Source: Photobacterium piscicola
GTDB lineage: Bacteria > Pseudomonadota > Gammaproteobacteria > Enterobacterales > Vibrionaceae
Assembly: GCF_900166965.1 (NCBI RefSeq)
Contig: NZ_FUZI01000003.1
Location: 434,001-498,000, forward strand
Length of the DNA: 64,000 bases
Direction of reading: 5' to 3'
Shown piece by piece: positions 39,136-48,753 of the stretch (positions are counted from its first letter, which is position 1; the number at the start of each line of letters is the position of its first letter). A program made the translations under genes and the position numbers. A model generated the notes under the pieces. The model made no database searches and was not told the DNA's origin. It worked only from the letters and a program-made list of their open reading frames with translations.

Positions 39136-42100
39136 ATGCGACAAGCACTAGGAGTCAGTTTAGTTTTCTCTCTTTTATTACTCACCTTAACAGTAATAAA
39201 CGTAGCCACTGACAACAATCAAAATAATGATGAAACAATCAATAGTATAAAAACAATACAACGTCAGCAACAATACCACCAACAACAACTTATCACACAA
39301 CAGATTACACATACTGTCTCTCACTTTGAGCAACTCAGCGATTATTTAAAACAACAATCCTGGCAACAGGCACTGACACACTCACAGCGTGATGATTTTA
39401 TTACTTTCAGCAATAAAGTACTCGCAAGCAATACTACATTACAGAGTATTAGTCTTATTGATTATAAAAATAGCGCTTATTTACAAATATTTACTACTGC
39501 AGAAGGAAAAATAATAGTCACAAATAATCAACCTATCACCGATGCTACTGAATTGAGCAATATTGATCATGCTTTTGCACTACCATTCAATAAAACTTAT
39601 ATTAATACCGCCTCTGAGCCAATCAACACTATCGCGTATTATCAACATATGACGGTGCAAAATATTTCATGGGTTGTAAAAATAGAACAACAAAATCTAT
39701 CCGATCTTCTTATCACATCAAAAACAAATCACTCATTACCTCTGCAATCCTGGATTGTTAATAACCAAGGCCAAACATTAGTTAATATTGAACAAAATCA
39801 TATTACCGAAAATAGACAGTCATTTGTTAATAAAACAAAAAACTTCAAAAAATCAAATTATGTATTATGGAAAGAAATAAAAAATTATAATCATCAACAA
39901 ATATTAAAAGATAATACTATCTATACCTACTCCCCTATTTTCACCCCTGTATCATTAAAATCGATGCTTGATTTTAAATATGGAAACTTATCACCTTGGA
40001 TATTAATATCAAAAGTTACATTAACGGATAGCTATCAATTTCTCAGTAAAAAACCATCTTATAATATTTATATTAACTATGTAATTATTATATTAACCTT
40101 CATTGGTGGCATTTTTGTTATTTATTATATTAACAACCAAAAAAATGAAATACAGAAAATAAATAAGAGCAGAAAAACAGATAGCCGTCGTTATCACTCA
40201 CTAATTGAAAACACAGATTCAGGTATAGTGATAATAGATGAGTATAAAAAAATAACAGCCATTAATGCAGCTGCACTTTCTATTTTAGATTTAAAAAATG
40301 ATATTACTAATAAAAACTTAATTTCGTATATACCATCAATTGATACAAAAAGTGACATGGTTGCATTATTAAAAAAAATCAATAATATGCAATACAATAT
40401 ACAGCAAAAAACACAACTAAAAATCCATAAAAAACACATCGAAATTATTGCTACTAAAGTTAATAACAATGGTCACGATAACATAATGTTGCATATTATT
40501 GACGTAACATCATGGATTAAACGAGAACAAAAACTTAAGGGACTATCTAGAGCTGTAGAACAAAGCGAAGAAGCGGTGATCATTACTGATAAATTCGGAT
40601 TTATTCAATATGTGAATAGCTCATATAAGAAAAGCGTAGGGGATAATTATAAGAATATCATTGGATTAGATAGTAAGACTATCTTCAAACGCTATACTAA
40701 TGACAAAGATAAAATAGACGATATTCAATCAAAACTTAATCAAGGGAAAACGATTCAGCGTATTATTTCTCAAAAAAACAAAGATAATAGTATTCAATAT
40801 CTTGATAATACTATTTCCCCTATTCGTGACGATAATGGACGAATCAGTAATTACATATCAACCAGTAAAGATATTACAGAACGTATAAACTATGAACATC
40901 AGTTAGATCATCTAGCACATTATGATCAGTTAACATCACTTCCTAATCGAAATATGTTTATTAAGAAAATAAATGAATCATTAGTATATTCAAAAATCAA
41001 TAATTCTAAAATATCTGTTTTAGTTATTGAGATTGATCTATTCAAACAATTACATGATTCTTTAGATAATGAGAAGAAAGAAAAAATAATCGTTATTATA
41101 TCAAAACGTATTCGATCAAATCTCAGAGCTGTTAATCTTTTATCGCGATTGAATAACAACCAATTTGGTGTCGTTATCCAATCTGTTCAGCATCGTAAAA
41201 ATATTGATCATTTAGCAAACCGATTACTCAACAATATTCATGCCCCCATCAGCTATGATGGTAAATTGATTTCAATTTCAGCCAGTATTGGTATTTCATT
41301 GCAAAAAAACACTTCGATAACAGCTGAAAAAATAATTAAAAATGCAAATATAGCTCTCAGTTACTCTAAAGATAAATCTAAAAATCAATATTGCTATTTT
41401 AATCCTACAATGGAAACAGAAACGACACACAAGCTAGAACTCGAATCTGAATTACGAAAATCTATCAACACAGATCGTTATGAGTTCTACTATCAACCAA
41501 AAGTATTAGCCCACTCACACTCATTAACTGGCGTAGAAGCCCTACTACGATGGCGTGATCGACATGGAGATTATCAAGCTCCTGTCGATATTATTCCATT
41601 ACTTGAGTCATCCGGTTTAATTCTAGAAGCAGGTATATTCCTTATTGAAAAAGCCTGCTATCAGCTTAAACAATGGCAACAGCAAGGACTCAATATCAGT
41701 ATGGCAATTAATATCTCAGCCCAGCAATTACTTGAATCCAATTTAACCGCCATTTTAAAACAAGCGATAAAAAAAGCCGATTGTGATCCTGCCTACCTCG
41801 AGCTTGAGATCACAGAGAGTGTTTTAATGACAGATATTGAATTAGCCTATCAAAAACTGATCGCGCTCAAAACACTTGGCGTTAAAATTGCTATTGATGA
41901 TTTTGGTACGGGGTATTCTTCTCTCGCCTATCTGAGTCGATTTCCCATTAATATACTAAAAATAGACCGAGAGTTTGTTAAAGCCTTACCTTATAACAAA
42001 GACAGCATTACTATCATTGAAGCAATTATCAATCTTGCTCACAACCTTGACCTAACCATTGTCGCAGAAGGAGTAGAAAATAGAGAACAAGTCATTGCAC

Positions 42101-42219
42101 TTGAAGCGCTTGGTGTTGAAGAATTTCAAGGATTCTATTTCAACAAACCCCTTACTCGTGATAATTTTAATCGCCAATATTTACATCAACAACGGCAAAT
42201 ATCAGAGAACATTATATAA
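39136..42219 (+). CDS. Membrane-bound PAS-GGDEF-EAL protein, likely c-di-GMP phosphodiesterase
   Basis: 1027 residues from ATG 39136 with AAGGA upstream; an in-frame ATG at 39103 lacks one. Membrane segments at about 8-28 and 312-332 enclose a periplasmic sensor region. PAS domains follow at roughly 355-455 and 475-590, then a GGDEF-like domain (about 600-755) whose signature is degenerate, Asn673-Asn-Asn-Gln-Phe677, so cyclase activity is unlikely. The EAL domain (about 775-1020) is intact: Glu801 in VEALLRW, AIDDFGTGYSSL, and EGVEN. Expected to degrade c-di-GMP at the inner membrane. The coding part is unusually AT-rich in the sensor region. Confidence 0.9.
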   Translation: MRQALGVSLVFSLLLLTLTVINVATDNNQNNDETINSIKTIQRQQQYHQQQLITQQITHTVSHFEQLSDYLKQQSWQQALTHSQRDDFITFSNKVLASNTTLQSISLIDYKNSAYLQIFTTAEGKIIVTNNQPITDATELSNIDHAFALPFNKTYINTASEPINTIAYYQHMTVQNISWVVKIEQQNLSDLLITSKTNHSLPLQSWIVNNQGQTLVNIEQNHITENRQSFVNKTKNFKKSNYVLWKEIKNYNHQQILKDNTIYTYSPIFTPVSLKSMLDFKYGNLSPWILISKVTLTDSYQFLSKKPSYNIYINYVIIILTFIGGIFVIYYINNQKNEIQKINKSRKTDSRRYHSLIENTDSGIVIIDEYKKITAINAAALSILDLKNDITNKNLISYIPSIDTKSDMVALLKKINNMQYNIQQKTQLKIHKKHIEIIATKVNNNGHDNIMLHIIDVTSWIKREQKLKGLSRAVEQSEEAVIITDKFGFIQYVNSSYKKSVGDNYKNIIGLDSKTIFKRYTNDKDKIDDIQSKLNQGKTIQRIISQKNKDNSIQYLDNTISPIRDDNGRISNYISTSKDITERINYEHQLDHLAHYDQLTSLPNRNMFIKKINESLVYSKINNSKISVLVIEIDLFKQLHDSLDNEKKEKIIVIISKRIRSNLRAVNLLSRLNNNQFGVVIQSVQHRKNIDHLANRLLNNIHAPISYDGKLISISASIGISLQKNTSITAEKIIKNANIALSYSKDKSKNQYCYFNPTMETETTHKLELESELRKSINTDRYEFYYQPKVLAHSHSLTGVEALLRWRDRHGDYQAPVDIIPLLESSGLILEAGIFLIEKACYQLKQWQQQGLNISMAINISAQQLLESNLTAILKQAIKKADCDPAYLELEITESVLMTDIELAYQKLIALKTLGVKIAIDDFGTGYSSLAYLSRFPINILKIDREFVKALPYNKDSITIIEAIINLAHNLDLTIVAEGVENREQVIALEALGVEEFQGFYFNKPLTRDNFNRQYLHQQRQISENII

Positions 42220-42321
42220 GAGGTTCTCTTATTCAACGTTGTAGCTTATCATTATAGATATACGCCATTTTATTGTTAATCATAAGTGGATTCTTTTTTG
42301 ATTACTTCGTAGGACGTCACA

Positions 42322-42663
42322 ATGAGTTTTAGTGATCACTTAGATAACTTTATTAAGCAACGGGAACAATTTGGTCAGCAGCCAAATAGAATGCAAAAGC
42401 GCAATGCTTATATTGTGGTTGATGCTACCGATCAGAGTAAAGCACGTGAAGCGATGGCAAAAGAGCAAGAACAAGCCACATTACGTGCAGAACAAGAAAC
42501 GAAACAATATCACCAACGTATTCGTGGACGTTGTGTGCTCCCAAGTGAAGCTCAAGCTCAACAAGAGCGTCAAAACGATGCTCGCCCAGCTGACCCTGAT
42601 CGCATTGCGTACATTCAACAACTGAAAAAAGATCTAAAGTTAAAAAAATACAGCGCTGAGTAG
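42322..42663 (+). CDS. Conserved small cytoplasmic protein, function unknown
   Basis: 113 residues, Gln/Glu/Lys/Arg-rich and likely helical (coiled-coil-like from about residue 33 to 100). No signal peptide, membrane segment, cysteine cluster or catalytic motif is seen. ATG 42322 is weakly supported by AGGACG upstream (42311-42316). I do not recognise the family. It lies between a c-di-GMP gene and gltS with its own flanking non-coding DNA. Confidence 0.6.
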   Translation: MSFSDHLDNFIKQREQFGQQPNRMQKRNAYIVVDATDQSKAREAMAKEQEQATLRAEQETKQYHQRIRGRCVLPSEAQAQQERQNDARPADPDRIAYIQQLKKDLKLKKYSAE

Positions 42664-43508
42664 CTTTTTGCTAGAAGCCAACCCAAATGTATATTTTTCA
42701 TCTCTCATCATTGTAACTTAGTGGTAGCGATACATTCTCATCGTTACCATTAATACCCTATTTCCTTCATTATCATAAGCTGCTTTGTTTTTCTTCTTCC
42801 TGCCGCAAGATTACGCATAAAAATAAGATATTAATATTATTCTCACACTATGAGATAAGACTTTATAAGCAATAGGTTAGCTAACGCATAATTTATTTCA
42901 TTCGTTATCTATAAATAAGGGAAATAGTCATTAATAAAAATGTAATTAGTCGCATTTAATAGCCCATAAAGGCAAAAATAGCCTCTTTTTAGTATTTTGA
43001 ACGATGTTTCATAAGTTTTTTTCTAGTTTTTATACTTTTTTTTCAAAGACCAAATAATACTGTTTTAGCTAACTAGGTGTATTTCTCAGGTTATGAGAAT
43101 TAACCCTTTTTTTTTAATCACATTACCAACAACTAAATTTTCAATTTAACCTTTGTATTACAGCCATTAAATAAAAAGAACGCTATACCCTATAGTTTAA
43201 AAGTCACCCCACTAAAATATAACGCGTTGATTCTGAAAAATTAACCATATTAATAAAGCAAAAAAACGCCGACTAAAGCGTATTTAAATAGACAATAAAT
43301 AACAAAACACAATGCAAACTAACAATTAACAACAAAGTGCAAAATTTTAACAATAAACCATATAAAAAAACGACTACTCAATAATATATAAATACCCAAG
43401 TACTCAAAATAGGCACCATCTAGCATAGAGCAACAACAATAGCAATATGGTAAGAATGTCTTTTTGGAGTTAAAATTAGCATCAAAGAAGTAAAAAAGAA
43501 GATTTTAA
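42664..43508. other. 845-base AT-rich non-coding region upstream of gltS
   Basis: No credible coding frame on either strand. A hairpin GGTAGCGAT/ATCGTTACC (42723-42748) may end the preceding gene. A hairpin with nine T at 43089-43114 lies mid-region. The rest is A/T-homopolymer rich, and the final 400 bases before gltS look like a long leader or promoter region. A small RNA is possible but not demonstrated. Confidence 0.5.
43089..43114 (+). terminator. Terminator-like hairpin in the gltS upstream region
   Basis: Short stem GGTTA/TAACC with seven-base loop followed by nine T. No gene ends just before it, so it may end a small RNA or a read-through transcript. Confidence 0.55.
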
Positions 43509-44735
43509 ATGACAACATCAATTCATGTTAATGAGCTCGAATCTTTGCTTATTGCAATAATCGTGCTTTTTCTTGGCTACTTTATCAATACGAAAGTCAA
43601 GATTTTAAGACAATATAATATTCCAGAGCCTATCGTCGGTGGACTTGTCATTGCCTTTATTATTACCTTTTTCCACTTTCAAGGTTATGACATTAGTTTC
43701 AAATTAAGTATGCAAGACACATTAATGCAAATGTTCTTTGCAACCGTAGGCCTTGCTGCTAGCTATAAACTGCTAATGAAGGGTGGCTCACGCGTATTCC
43801 TATTCTTAGGTATCGCAACAGTATTTATCATCATTCAAGATGCTGTTGGCGTAGGTATGAGTAAAGCTTTAGGTTTAGATCCATTACTTGGTCTTATCGT
43901 TGGTTCTATCACTCTTTCAGGTGGTCATGGTACTGGTGCTGCTTGGTCTCAGACTTTTGCAACTGATTATGGTTTAAACACGCTAGAATTATCGATGGCG
44001 GCAGCAACGTTTGGTTTGATCATGGGGGGTATTATTGGTGGTCCAATTGCGCAACGCTTGATCAATAAGCATAAGCTAAAATCCGATTTCGGTGAAAGTG
44101 GTAACCATCACATTGAACACCCAGATCTGATCACGTATAGCGATCGTGAAGAAGACCGTATTACCTCAAAAAATACCATTGAAGTGCTATTCATTTTATT
44201 GGTTTGTGTTGCTGGTGCTTCACACTTTAAAGATTTTGTAGATAGTTTCGGAATCAGTGCATTACGTATTCCTGAATTTGTTTATGCTCTATTTATTGGT
44301 GTTTTTATTACCAATATCTGTGAAGGGACTAAATGCTATAAAATCAATAAAGAAACAGTGGATGCTCTTGGTACCATATCATTGTCACTGTTCTTAGCAA
44401 TGGCACTGATGAGCTTGCACTTGTGGGAGCTGATGGATCTGGCAATGCCAATGTTGATTATTCTGGCAGTCCAAACGGTAGTACTCGGCTTATTTACCTA
44501 TTTTGTTACTTTCCGTGTAATGGGCAGTAACTATGATGCTGCGGTTATTGCAGGCGGTCACTGTGGCTTCGGTATGGGTGCAACCCCTACTGCTGTAATG
44601 AATATGGGTTCGTTAGTATCTCGTAATGGGCCATCGCCACAAGCCTTTATGGTTGTGCCGATTGTTGGTGCTTTCTTTATCGATATCACTAACCTTATTG
44701 TTCTTCAAGGTTACATCAGTTTCCTTGGCCACTAA
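43509..44735 (+). CDS. gltS: Sodium/glutamate symporter GltS
   Basis: 408 residues, against 401 in E. coli, with about ten membrane segments in two inverted halves. The two conserved re-entrant pore-loop motifs are GSITLSGGHGTGAAW in the first half and AGGHCGFGMGATPTAVMNMG in the second, diagnostic for the ESS/GltS family. It imports L-glutamate with Na+. ATG 43509 is preceded by AAGAAG. Single-gene unit with a strong terminator. Confidence 0.95.
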   Translation: MTTSIHVNELESLLIAIIVLFLGYFINTKVKILRQYNIPEPIVGGLVIAFIITFFHFQGYDISFKLSMQDTLMQMFFATVGLAASYKLLMKGGSRVFLFLGIATVFIIIQDAVGVGMSKALGLDPLLGLIVGSITLSGGHGTGAAWSQTFATDYGLNTLELSMAAATFGLIMGGIIGGPIAQRLINKHKLKSDFGESGNHHIEHPDLITYSDREEDRITSKNTIEVLFILLVCVAGASHFKDFVDSFGISALRIPEFVYALFIGVFITNICEGTKCYKINKETVDALGTISLSLFLAMALMSLHLWELMDLAMPMLIILAVQTVVLGLFTYFVTFRVMGSNYDAAVIAGGHCGFGMGATPTAVMNMGSLVSRNGPSPQAFMVVPIVGAFFIDITNLIVLQGYISFLGH

Positions 44736-44753
44736 ATAGCATTACCCATTGTT

Positions 44754-44791
44754 AAAAAAAAGAGAAGATATAGCATATCTTCTCTTTTTTT
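44754..44791 (+). terminator. Terminator of gltS
   Basis: Perfect 11-bp stem AGAGAAGATAT/ATATCTTCTCT (44761-44771 and 44775-44785) in A/T runs, with seven T after. Confidence 0.93.
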
Positions 44792-45009
44792 GTTTTAAAT
44801 CTACGTCCCTGCTTACCCCATCAATTTTGTCATGGTCACATTGCTGTTTTGTAACAAGGAATGTCTGAGCAATATCATATTTTCTTTATGTTGTTACACT
44901 CCGCGCTCTTTCTAAAGTTTGACTTTAGTCACCATATTAAATCACCCGTTTATCATTGTGTAGATTCCGATTTAACACCAATGTTAAGCGTAAATTAATT
45001 GAGTTCTCT

Positions 45010-46233
45010 ATGAAAAAATTTGATCGTGCTATACAAATCTTGGTAGCAGGTTTTTGTATCAACTTATGTATGGGTATCCTTTATGCTTGGAGTGTTTTTA
45101 AAAAAGCACTCGTAGTTAATTTAGGTTGGTCGAATGCAGATGCATCACTCCCTTACACCATTGCTATTATTACTTTTGCTTTATCGTTGTTAGTTGCTGG
45201 TATCCTTCAAGATCGCATGGGCCCTCGCCGAGTGTTGATTCTAGGTACAATAATGGTCGGCTTAGGCATGATCATCTCAAGTTTTGCAACGACCCCAATG
45301 ATGCTAGTACTTACATTTGGTGTAATGACAGGTAGTGGTATCGGATTTGGTTATGCTTGCTTAAGCCCATCAGCAATGAAATGGTTCCATCCATCGAAAA
45401 AGGGCTTAGTTAATGGCCTTATTGCAGCAGGTTTTGGTCTGGCTGCAGTTTATCTAGCCCCACTAACATCTACACTTATTGCAAAGTATGGTATCAACAC
45501 TAGCTTCCTTGTCTTAGGTATCGCGGTATTAGTTATCGCAGTACCACTCGCGTTTACCATCAATAATCCACCAGCCAATTATGTACCAGAAGTGCCTGCA
45601 GGTTATAAAGCGAAATCAGCGAAGCCTGTTGATATTAATTGGCGAGGCATGTTGAAAACACCACAATTTTACTCACTATGGGTAATGTATGCTTTTGCTT
45701 CTGCGGCGGGTTTAATGATTATTGGTAACATTACATCTATTGCCGCTACACAAGCAAACATCACGGATGCCGCTTACCTAGTTGTGATCCTTGCTATCTT
45801 TAACTCAGGCGGACGTGTTGTGGCAGGCATACTGTCAGACAAAATTGGTGGTGTAAAAACACTGATGATCGCTTTTGTTATGCAGGGTATCAATATGGTG
45901 ATGTTCGCTACATTTGACTCTGAGTTTACACTGATCATTGGTGCAGCAATCGCTGGTGTTGGCTACGGCACATTACTGGCTGTATTCCCATCTATTATTG
46001 CTGATTTCTATGGCCTGAAAAACTACGGTGCTAACTATGGTGTACTTTACACTGCATGGGGTGTGAGTGGCTTTATCGGTCCTGTTGTTGCAGCATTTGC
46101 TGTCGATACCACAGGGACTTATACATTGGCTTACACTGTGTGTTCAGCCATGATTGCTGTCGCCATTGTATTGTCAGTTATTACTAAAAAAGTCGATGCC
46201 GAAGCGCTAGAGAAAAAACTGGCCTCTGCATAA
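45010..46233 (+). CDS. OFA-family MFS transporter (oxalate/formate antiporter-like)
   Basis: 407 residues from ATG 45010; the earlier in-frame start at 44956 gives an unconserved leader. Twelve membrane segments; the N-terminus LVAGFCINLCMGILYAWSVF is the standard OFA-family start, with an MFS loop DRMGPRRVLI and a second-half loop DKIGGVKTLM. Family members move oxalate, formate, lactate or pyruvate-type organic anions; E. coli YhjX is an OFA member linked to pyruvate. The substrate here cannot be assigned. A ribosome site is weak. Confidence 0.87.
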   Translation: MKKFDRAIQILVAGFCINLCMGILYAWSVFKKALVVNLGWSNADASLPYTIAIITFALSLLVAGILQDRMGPRRVLILGTIMVGLGMIISSFATTPMMLVLTFGVMTGSGIGFGYACLSPSAMKWFHPSKKGLVNGLIAAGFGLAAVYLAPLTSTLIAKYGINTSFLVLGIAVLVIAVPLAFTINNPPANYVPEVPAGYKAKSAKPVDINWRGMLKTPQFYSLWVMYAFASAAGLMIIGNITSIAATQANITDAAYLVVILAIFNSGGRVVAGILSDKIGGVKTLMIAFVMQGINMVMFATFDSEFTLIIGAAIAGVGYGTLLAVFPSIIADFYGLKNYGANYGVLYTAWGVSGFIGPVVAAFAVDTTGTYTLAYTVCSAMIAVAIVLSVITKKVDAEALEKKLASA

Positions 46234-46254
46234 TCAACCACATGAATTAGCAAT

Positions 46255-46290
46255 AAAGCCCAGCCTTATGCTGGGCTTTGTCGTTTTTAT
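46255..46290 (+). terminator. Terminator of the OFA transporter gene
   Basis: Perfect 10-bp stem AAAGCCCAGC/GCTGGGCTTT (46255-46264 and 46270-46279) then TGTCGTTTTT. Confidence 0.92.
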
Positions 46291-46436
46291 TTCCAACCAA
46301 TTACCCGCAAAACTAGCCCTTTGTACATATTTTCCTATACTTGTAATTGTTAGTGTTTTGTTAATAACTTATCGATAATTAAGTTACTTACAACATGTTG
46401 CTTTAACTATTGATCAGACAAGGAAGGTACTTACTC

Positions 46437-47468
46437 ATGGCTAATAAAATAACCGGCGTATTGGCGGCACTTGCTGCATCAGCTACGCTATTTACAATAA
46501 ACGTCAATGCAGCTGACAACACACTCGATAAAGTAAAAAAACAAGGTTATGTCCAATGTGGTGTTAGTGCTGGCTTACCCGGATTTTCAAACCCAAATGC
46601 TAAAGGTCAATGGGAAGGTCTTGATGTTGAGTTCTGTCAAGCTGTTGCCGCAGCAACATTAGGCGATAAAACCAAAGTTAAATATATCCCTCTCACTGCA
46701 AAAGAACGCTTCACCGCCCTTCAATCTGGTGAAATTGATATTTTATCGCGTAATACAACCTGGACACTGCACCGTGATACCTCACTTGGGCTTAACTTTA
46801 CTGGCGTCAACTACTACGATGGCCAAGGTTTCATGGTCAAAAAAGACATGGGTATAAAAAGTGCAAAAGAGCTTGATGGTGCAGCTGTTTGTGTACAATC
46901 AGGCACGACAACCGAACTTAATTTAGCTGATTATTTTCGTGTTAATGGTATGAAATATAAACCCGTCGTCTTTGATACCGCCCCTCAAACATCAAAAGGT
47001 TTTGACTCTGGACGTTGTGATGTACTTACCACCGACCAATCTGGCTTATATGCCCTACGCTTAAACCTTAAAGATCCAACATCAGCCATCATTCTACCTG
47101 AAATAATTTCAAAAGAGCCCCTTGGCCCAGTTGTTCGTCAAGGTGATGACCAATGGTTCAATATTGTGCGTTGGACATTATTTACTATGATTAATGCTGA
47201 AGAATTTGATGTTACTTCTGCCAACGTTGACCAACTGAAAAAAGACTCAAAAGATCCGAACATTCGTCGTCTAATTGGTCTTGATGGCCCGAAAGGTAAA
47301 GGTTTGGGGTTAAATGATGATTGGGGTTTCCAAATCATTAAACAAGTAGGCAACTATGATGAAAGCTTCCAACGTACTGTCGGTTTAGGATCACCACTTA
47401 AAATTAAACGTGGATTAAATGCATTATGGAGCAATGGTGGTATCCAATATGCACCGCCTATCCGTTAA
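46437..47468 (+). CDS. aapJ: General L-amino acid ABC transporter binding protein AapJ
   Basis: 343 residues from ATG 46437, 9 bases after AAGGAAGG; the earlier in-frame start at 46410 would include that site. A signal peptide ends near NVNAA-DN. The family 3 solute-binding domain has features of the AapJ/BztA subgroup: KKQGYVQCGVSAGLPGFS, GLDVEFCQAVAAA, LSRNTTWTLHRD and the terminal ALWSNGGIQYAPP. These bind a broad range of L-amino acids in the periplasm. It heads the aapJQMP operon. Confidence 0.93.
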   Translation: MANKITGVLAALAASATLFTINVNAADNTLDKVKKQGYVQCGVSAGLPGFSNPNAKGQWEGLDVEFCQAVAAATLGDKTKVKYIPLTAKERFTALQSGEIDILSRNTTWTLHRDTSLGLNFTGVNYYDGQGFMVKKDMGIKSAKELDGAAVCVQSGTTTELNLADYFRVNGMKYKPVVFDTAPQTSKGFDSGRCDVLTTDQSGLYALRLNLKDPTSAIILPEIISKEPLGPVVRQGDDQWFNIVRWTLFTMINAEEFDVTSANVDQLKKDSKDPNIRRLIGLDGPKGKGLGLNDDWGFQIIKQVGNYDESFQRTVGLGSPLKIKRGLNALWSNGGIQYAPPIR

Positions 47469-47499
47469 TAACCGTCTCTTTTAAGTTCGTATATGAAAA

Positions 47500-47539
47500 A
47501 GGGAGTCGTTATGGCTCCCTCTATCCATCTCAATGGATA
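47500..47539 (+). terminator. Tandem hairpins between aapJ and aapQ
   Basis: AGGGAGTC/GGCTCCCT (47500-47507 and 47513-47520) followed by TATCCAT/ATGGATA (47522-47528 and 47533-47539). No T run, and the second lies just before the aapQ ribosome site. Likely reduces permease expression relative to AapJ or protects aapJ mRNA. Confidence 0.6.
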
Positions 47540-47551
47540 TGAGGATGTTGT

Positions 47552-48751
47552 ATGGCATTTCTAACGCATACTAATAAGTCGCAAACGAAATCTCGCACTA
47601 AAAATTTAATTTATAACCCGACTTTTCGCGCCATTATCTTTCAAGTCATCGCTATCATTGCACTGATTTTTTTCTTTTATAGTGTCGTCAATAACGCCTT
47701 AACCAACCTTGAAACTCGAGGAATTGCCACTGGCTTTGATTTTCTTGATCAAGAAGCAGGATTTGGAATTGGGCTGACTCTTATCGATTATGATGAAACC
47801 TTCAGTTATGGTCGTACTTTTTTTGTCGGTCTACTCAACACCGCATTAATTGCGGTTCTCGGGATTATATTAGCCACGATATTAGGATTTATCATAGGCA
47901 TCGCACGCTTATCACCTAATTGGTTAGTCAGTCATTTTGCAGCTTTTTATATCGAAATTTTTCGTAATATTCCATTATTACTACAAATCTTCTTTTGGTA
48001 CTTTGCTGTTTTACAAGTACTGCCATCCCCAAGACAAAGTCTACAATTTGGCGAGAGTATTTTCCTTAATGTACGTGGGTTATCTGTCCCTAGCCCTATT
48101 TTCGAACAAGGCTCTGGTATTATTTTTATCGTTTTCTTTATTGCTCTACTCATCGCGATGAGTTATCACTATTACGCTAAGAAAAAACAACAAAATACAG
48201 GTAAACAATCCCCCGTACTTCTCGTTAATTTCACGGTTATTATTTTATTGCCATTATTAACGTTCTTTATAAGTGGTAAACCGATTAGTATCGATTATCC
48301 CGCTCTCAAAGGATTTAATTTCAGTGGCGGAATTACCGTGTTACCCGAACTTGCCGCACTTTTACTGGCACTGAGTATTTATACCGCTGCTTTCATTGCT
48401 GAAATTGTACGATCAGGGATTAATGCGGTTAACCATGGCCAAACAGAAGCTGCTGAAGCCTTAGGTTTAACCCGTAATAGAACCCTGCGTTTAATTGTGA
48501 TTCCACAAGCGATGCGGATTATTATTCCGCCCCTTACTAGTCAATATTTAAACCTAACTAAAAACTCCTCGCTGGCGATGGCAATTGGTTATCCCGATCT
48601 GGTCTCGGTCTTTGCTGGTACCACCTTAAATCAAACAGGACAAGCGATTGAAATCATCGCAATGACAATGGCGGTTTATTTAAGCTTGAGTTTAATTACA
48701 TCACTGCTAATGAATATCTATAACAAGAAAATGGCTTTGGTTGAGAGGTAA
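47552..48751 (+). CDS. aapQ: General L-amino acid ABC transporter permease AapQ
   Basis: 399 residues, the large HisMQ-type permease characteristic of Aap systems, with an extended N-terminus and central loop compared with ordinary polar amino-acid permeases. Membrane segments fill most of the chain; the ATPase-contact loop reads GQTEAAEALGLTRNRT. ATG 47552 has GAGGA upstream. It pairs with AapM; the two genes are separated by 2 bases. Confidence 0.93.
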   Translation: MAFLTHTNKSQTKSRTKNLIYNPTFRAIIFQVIAIIALIFFFYSVVNNALTNLETRGIATGFDFLDQEAGFGIGLTLIDYDETFSYGRTFFVGLLNTALIAVLGIILATILGFIIGIARLSPNWLVSHFAAFYIEIFRNIPLLLQIFFWYFAVLQVLPSPRQSLQFGESIFLNVRGLSVPSPIFEQGSGIIFIVFFIALLIAMSYHYYAKKKQQNTGKQSPVLLVNFTVIILLPLLTFFISGKPISIDYPALKGFNFSGGITVLPELAALLLALSIYTAAFIAEIVRSGINAVNHGQTEAAEALGLTRNRTLRLIVIPQAMRIIIPPLTSQYLNLTKNSSLAMAIGYPDLVSVFAGTTLNQTGQAIEIIAMTMAVYLSLSLITSLLMNIYNKKMALVER

Positions 48752-48753
48752 GT

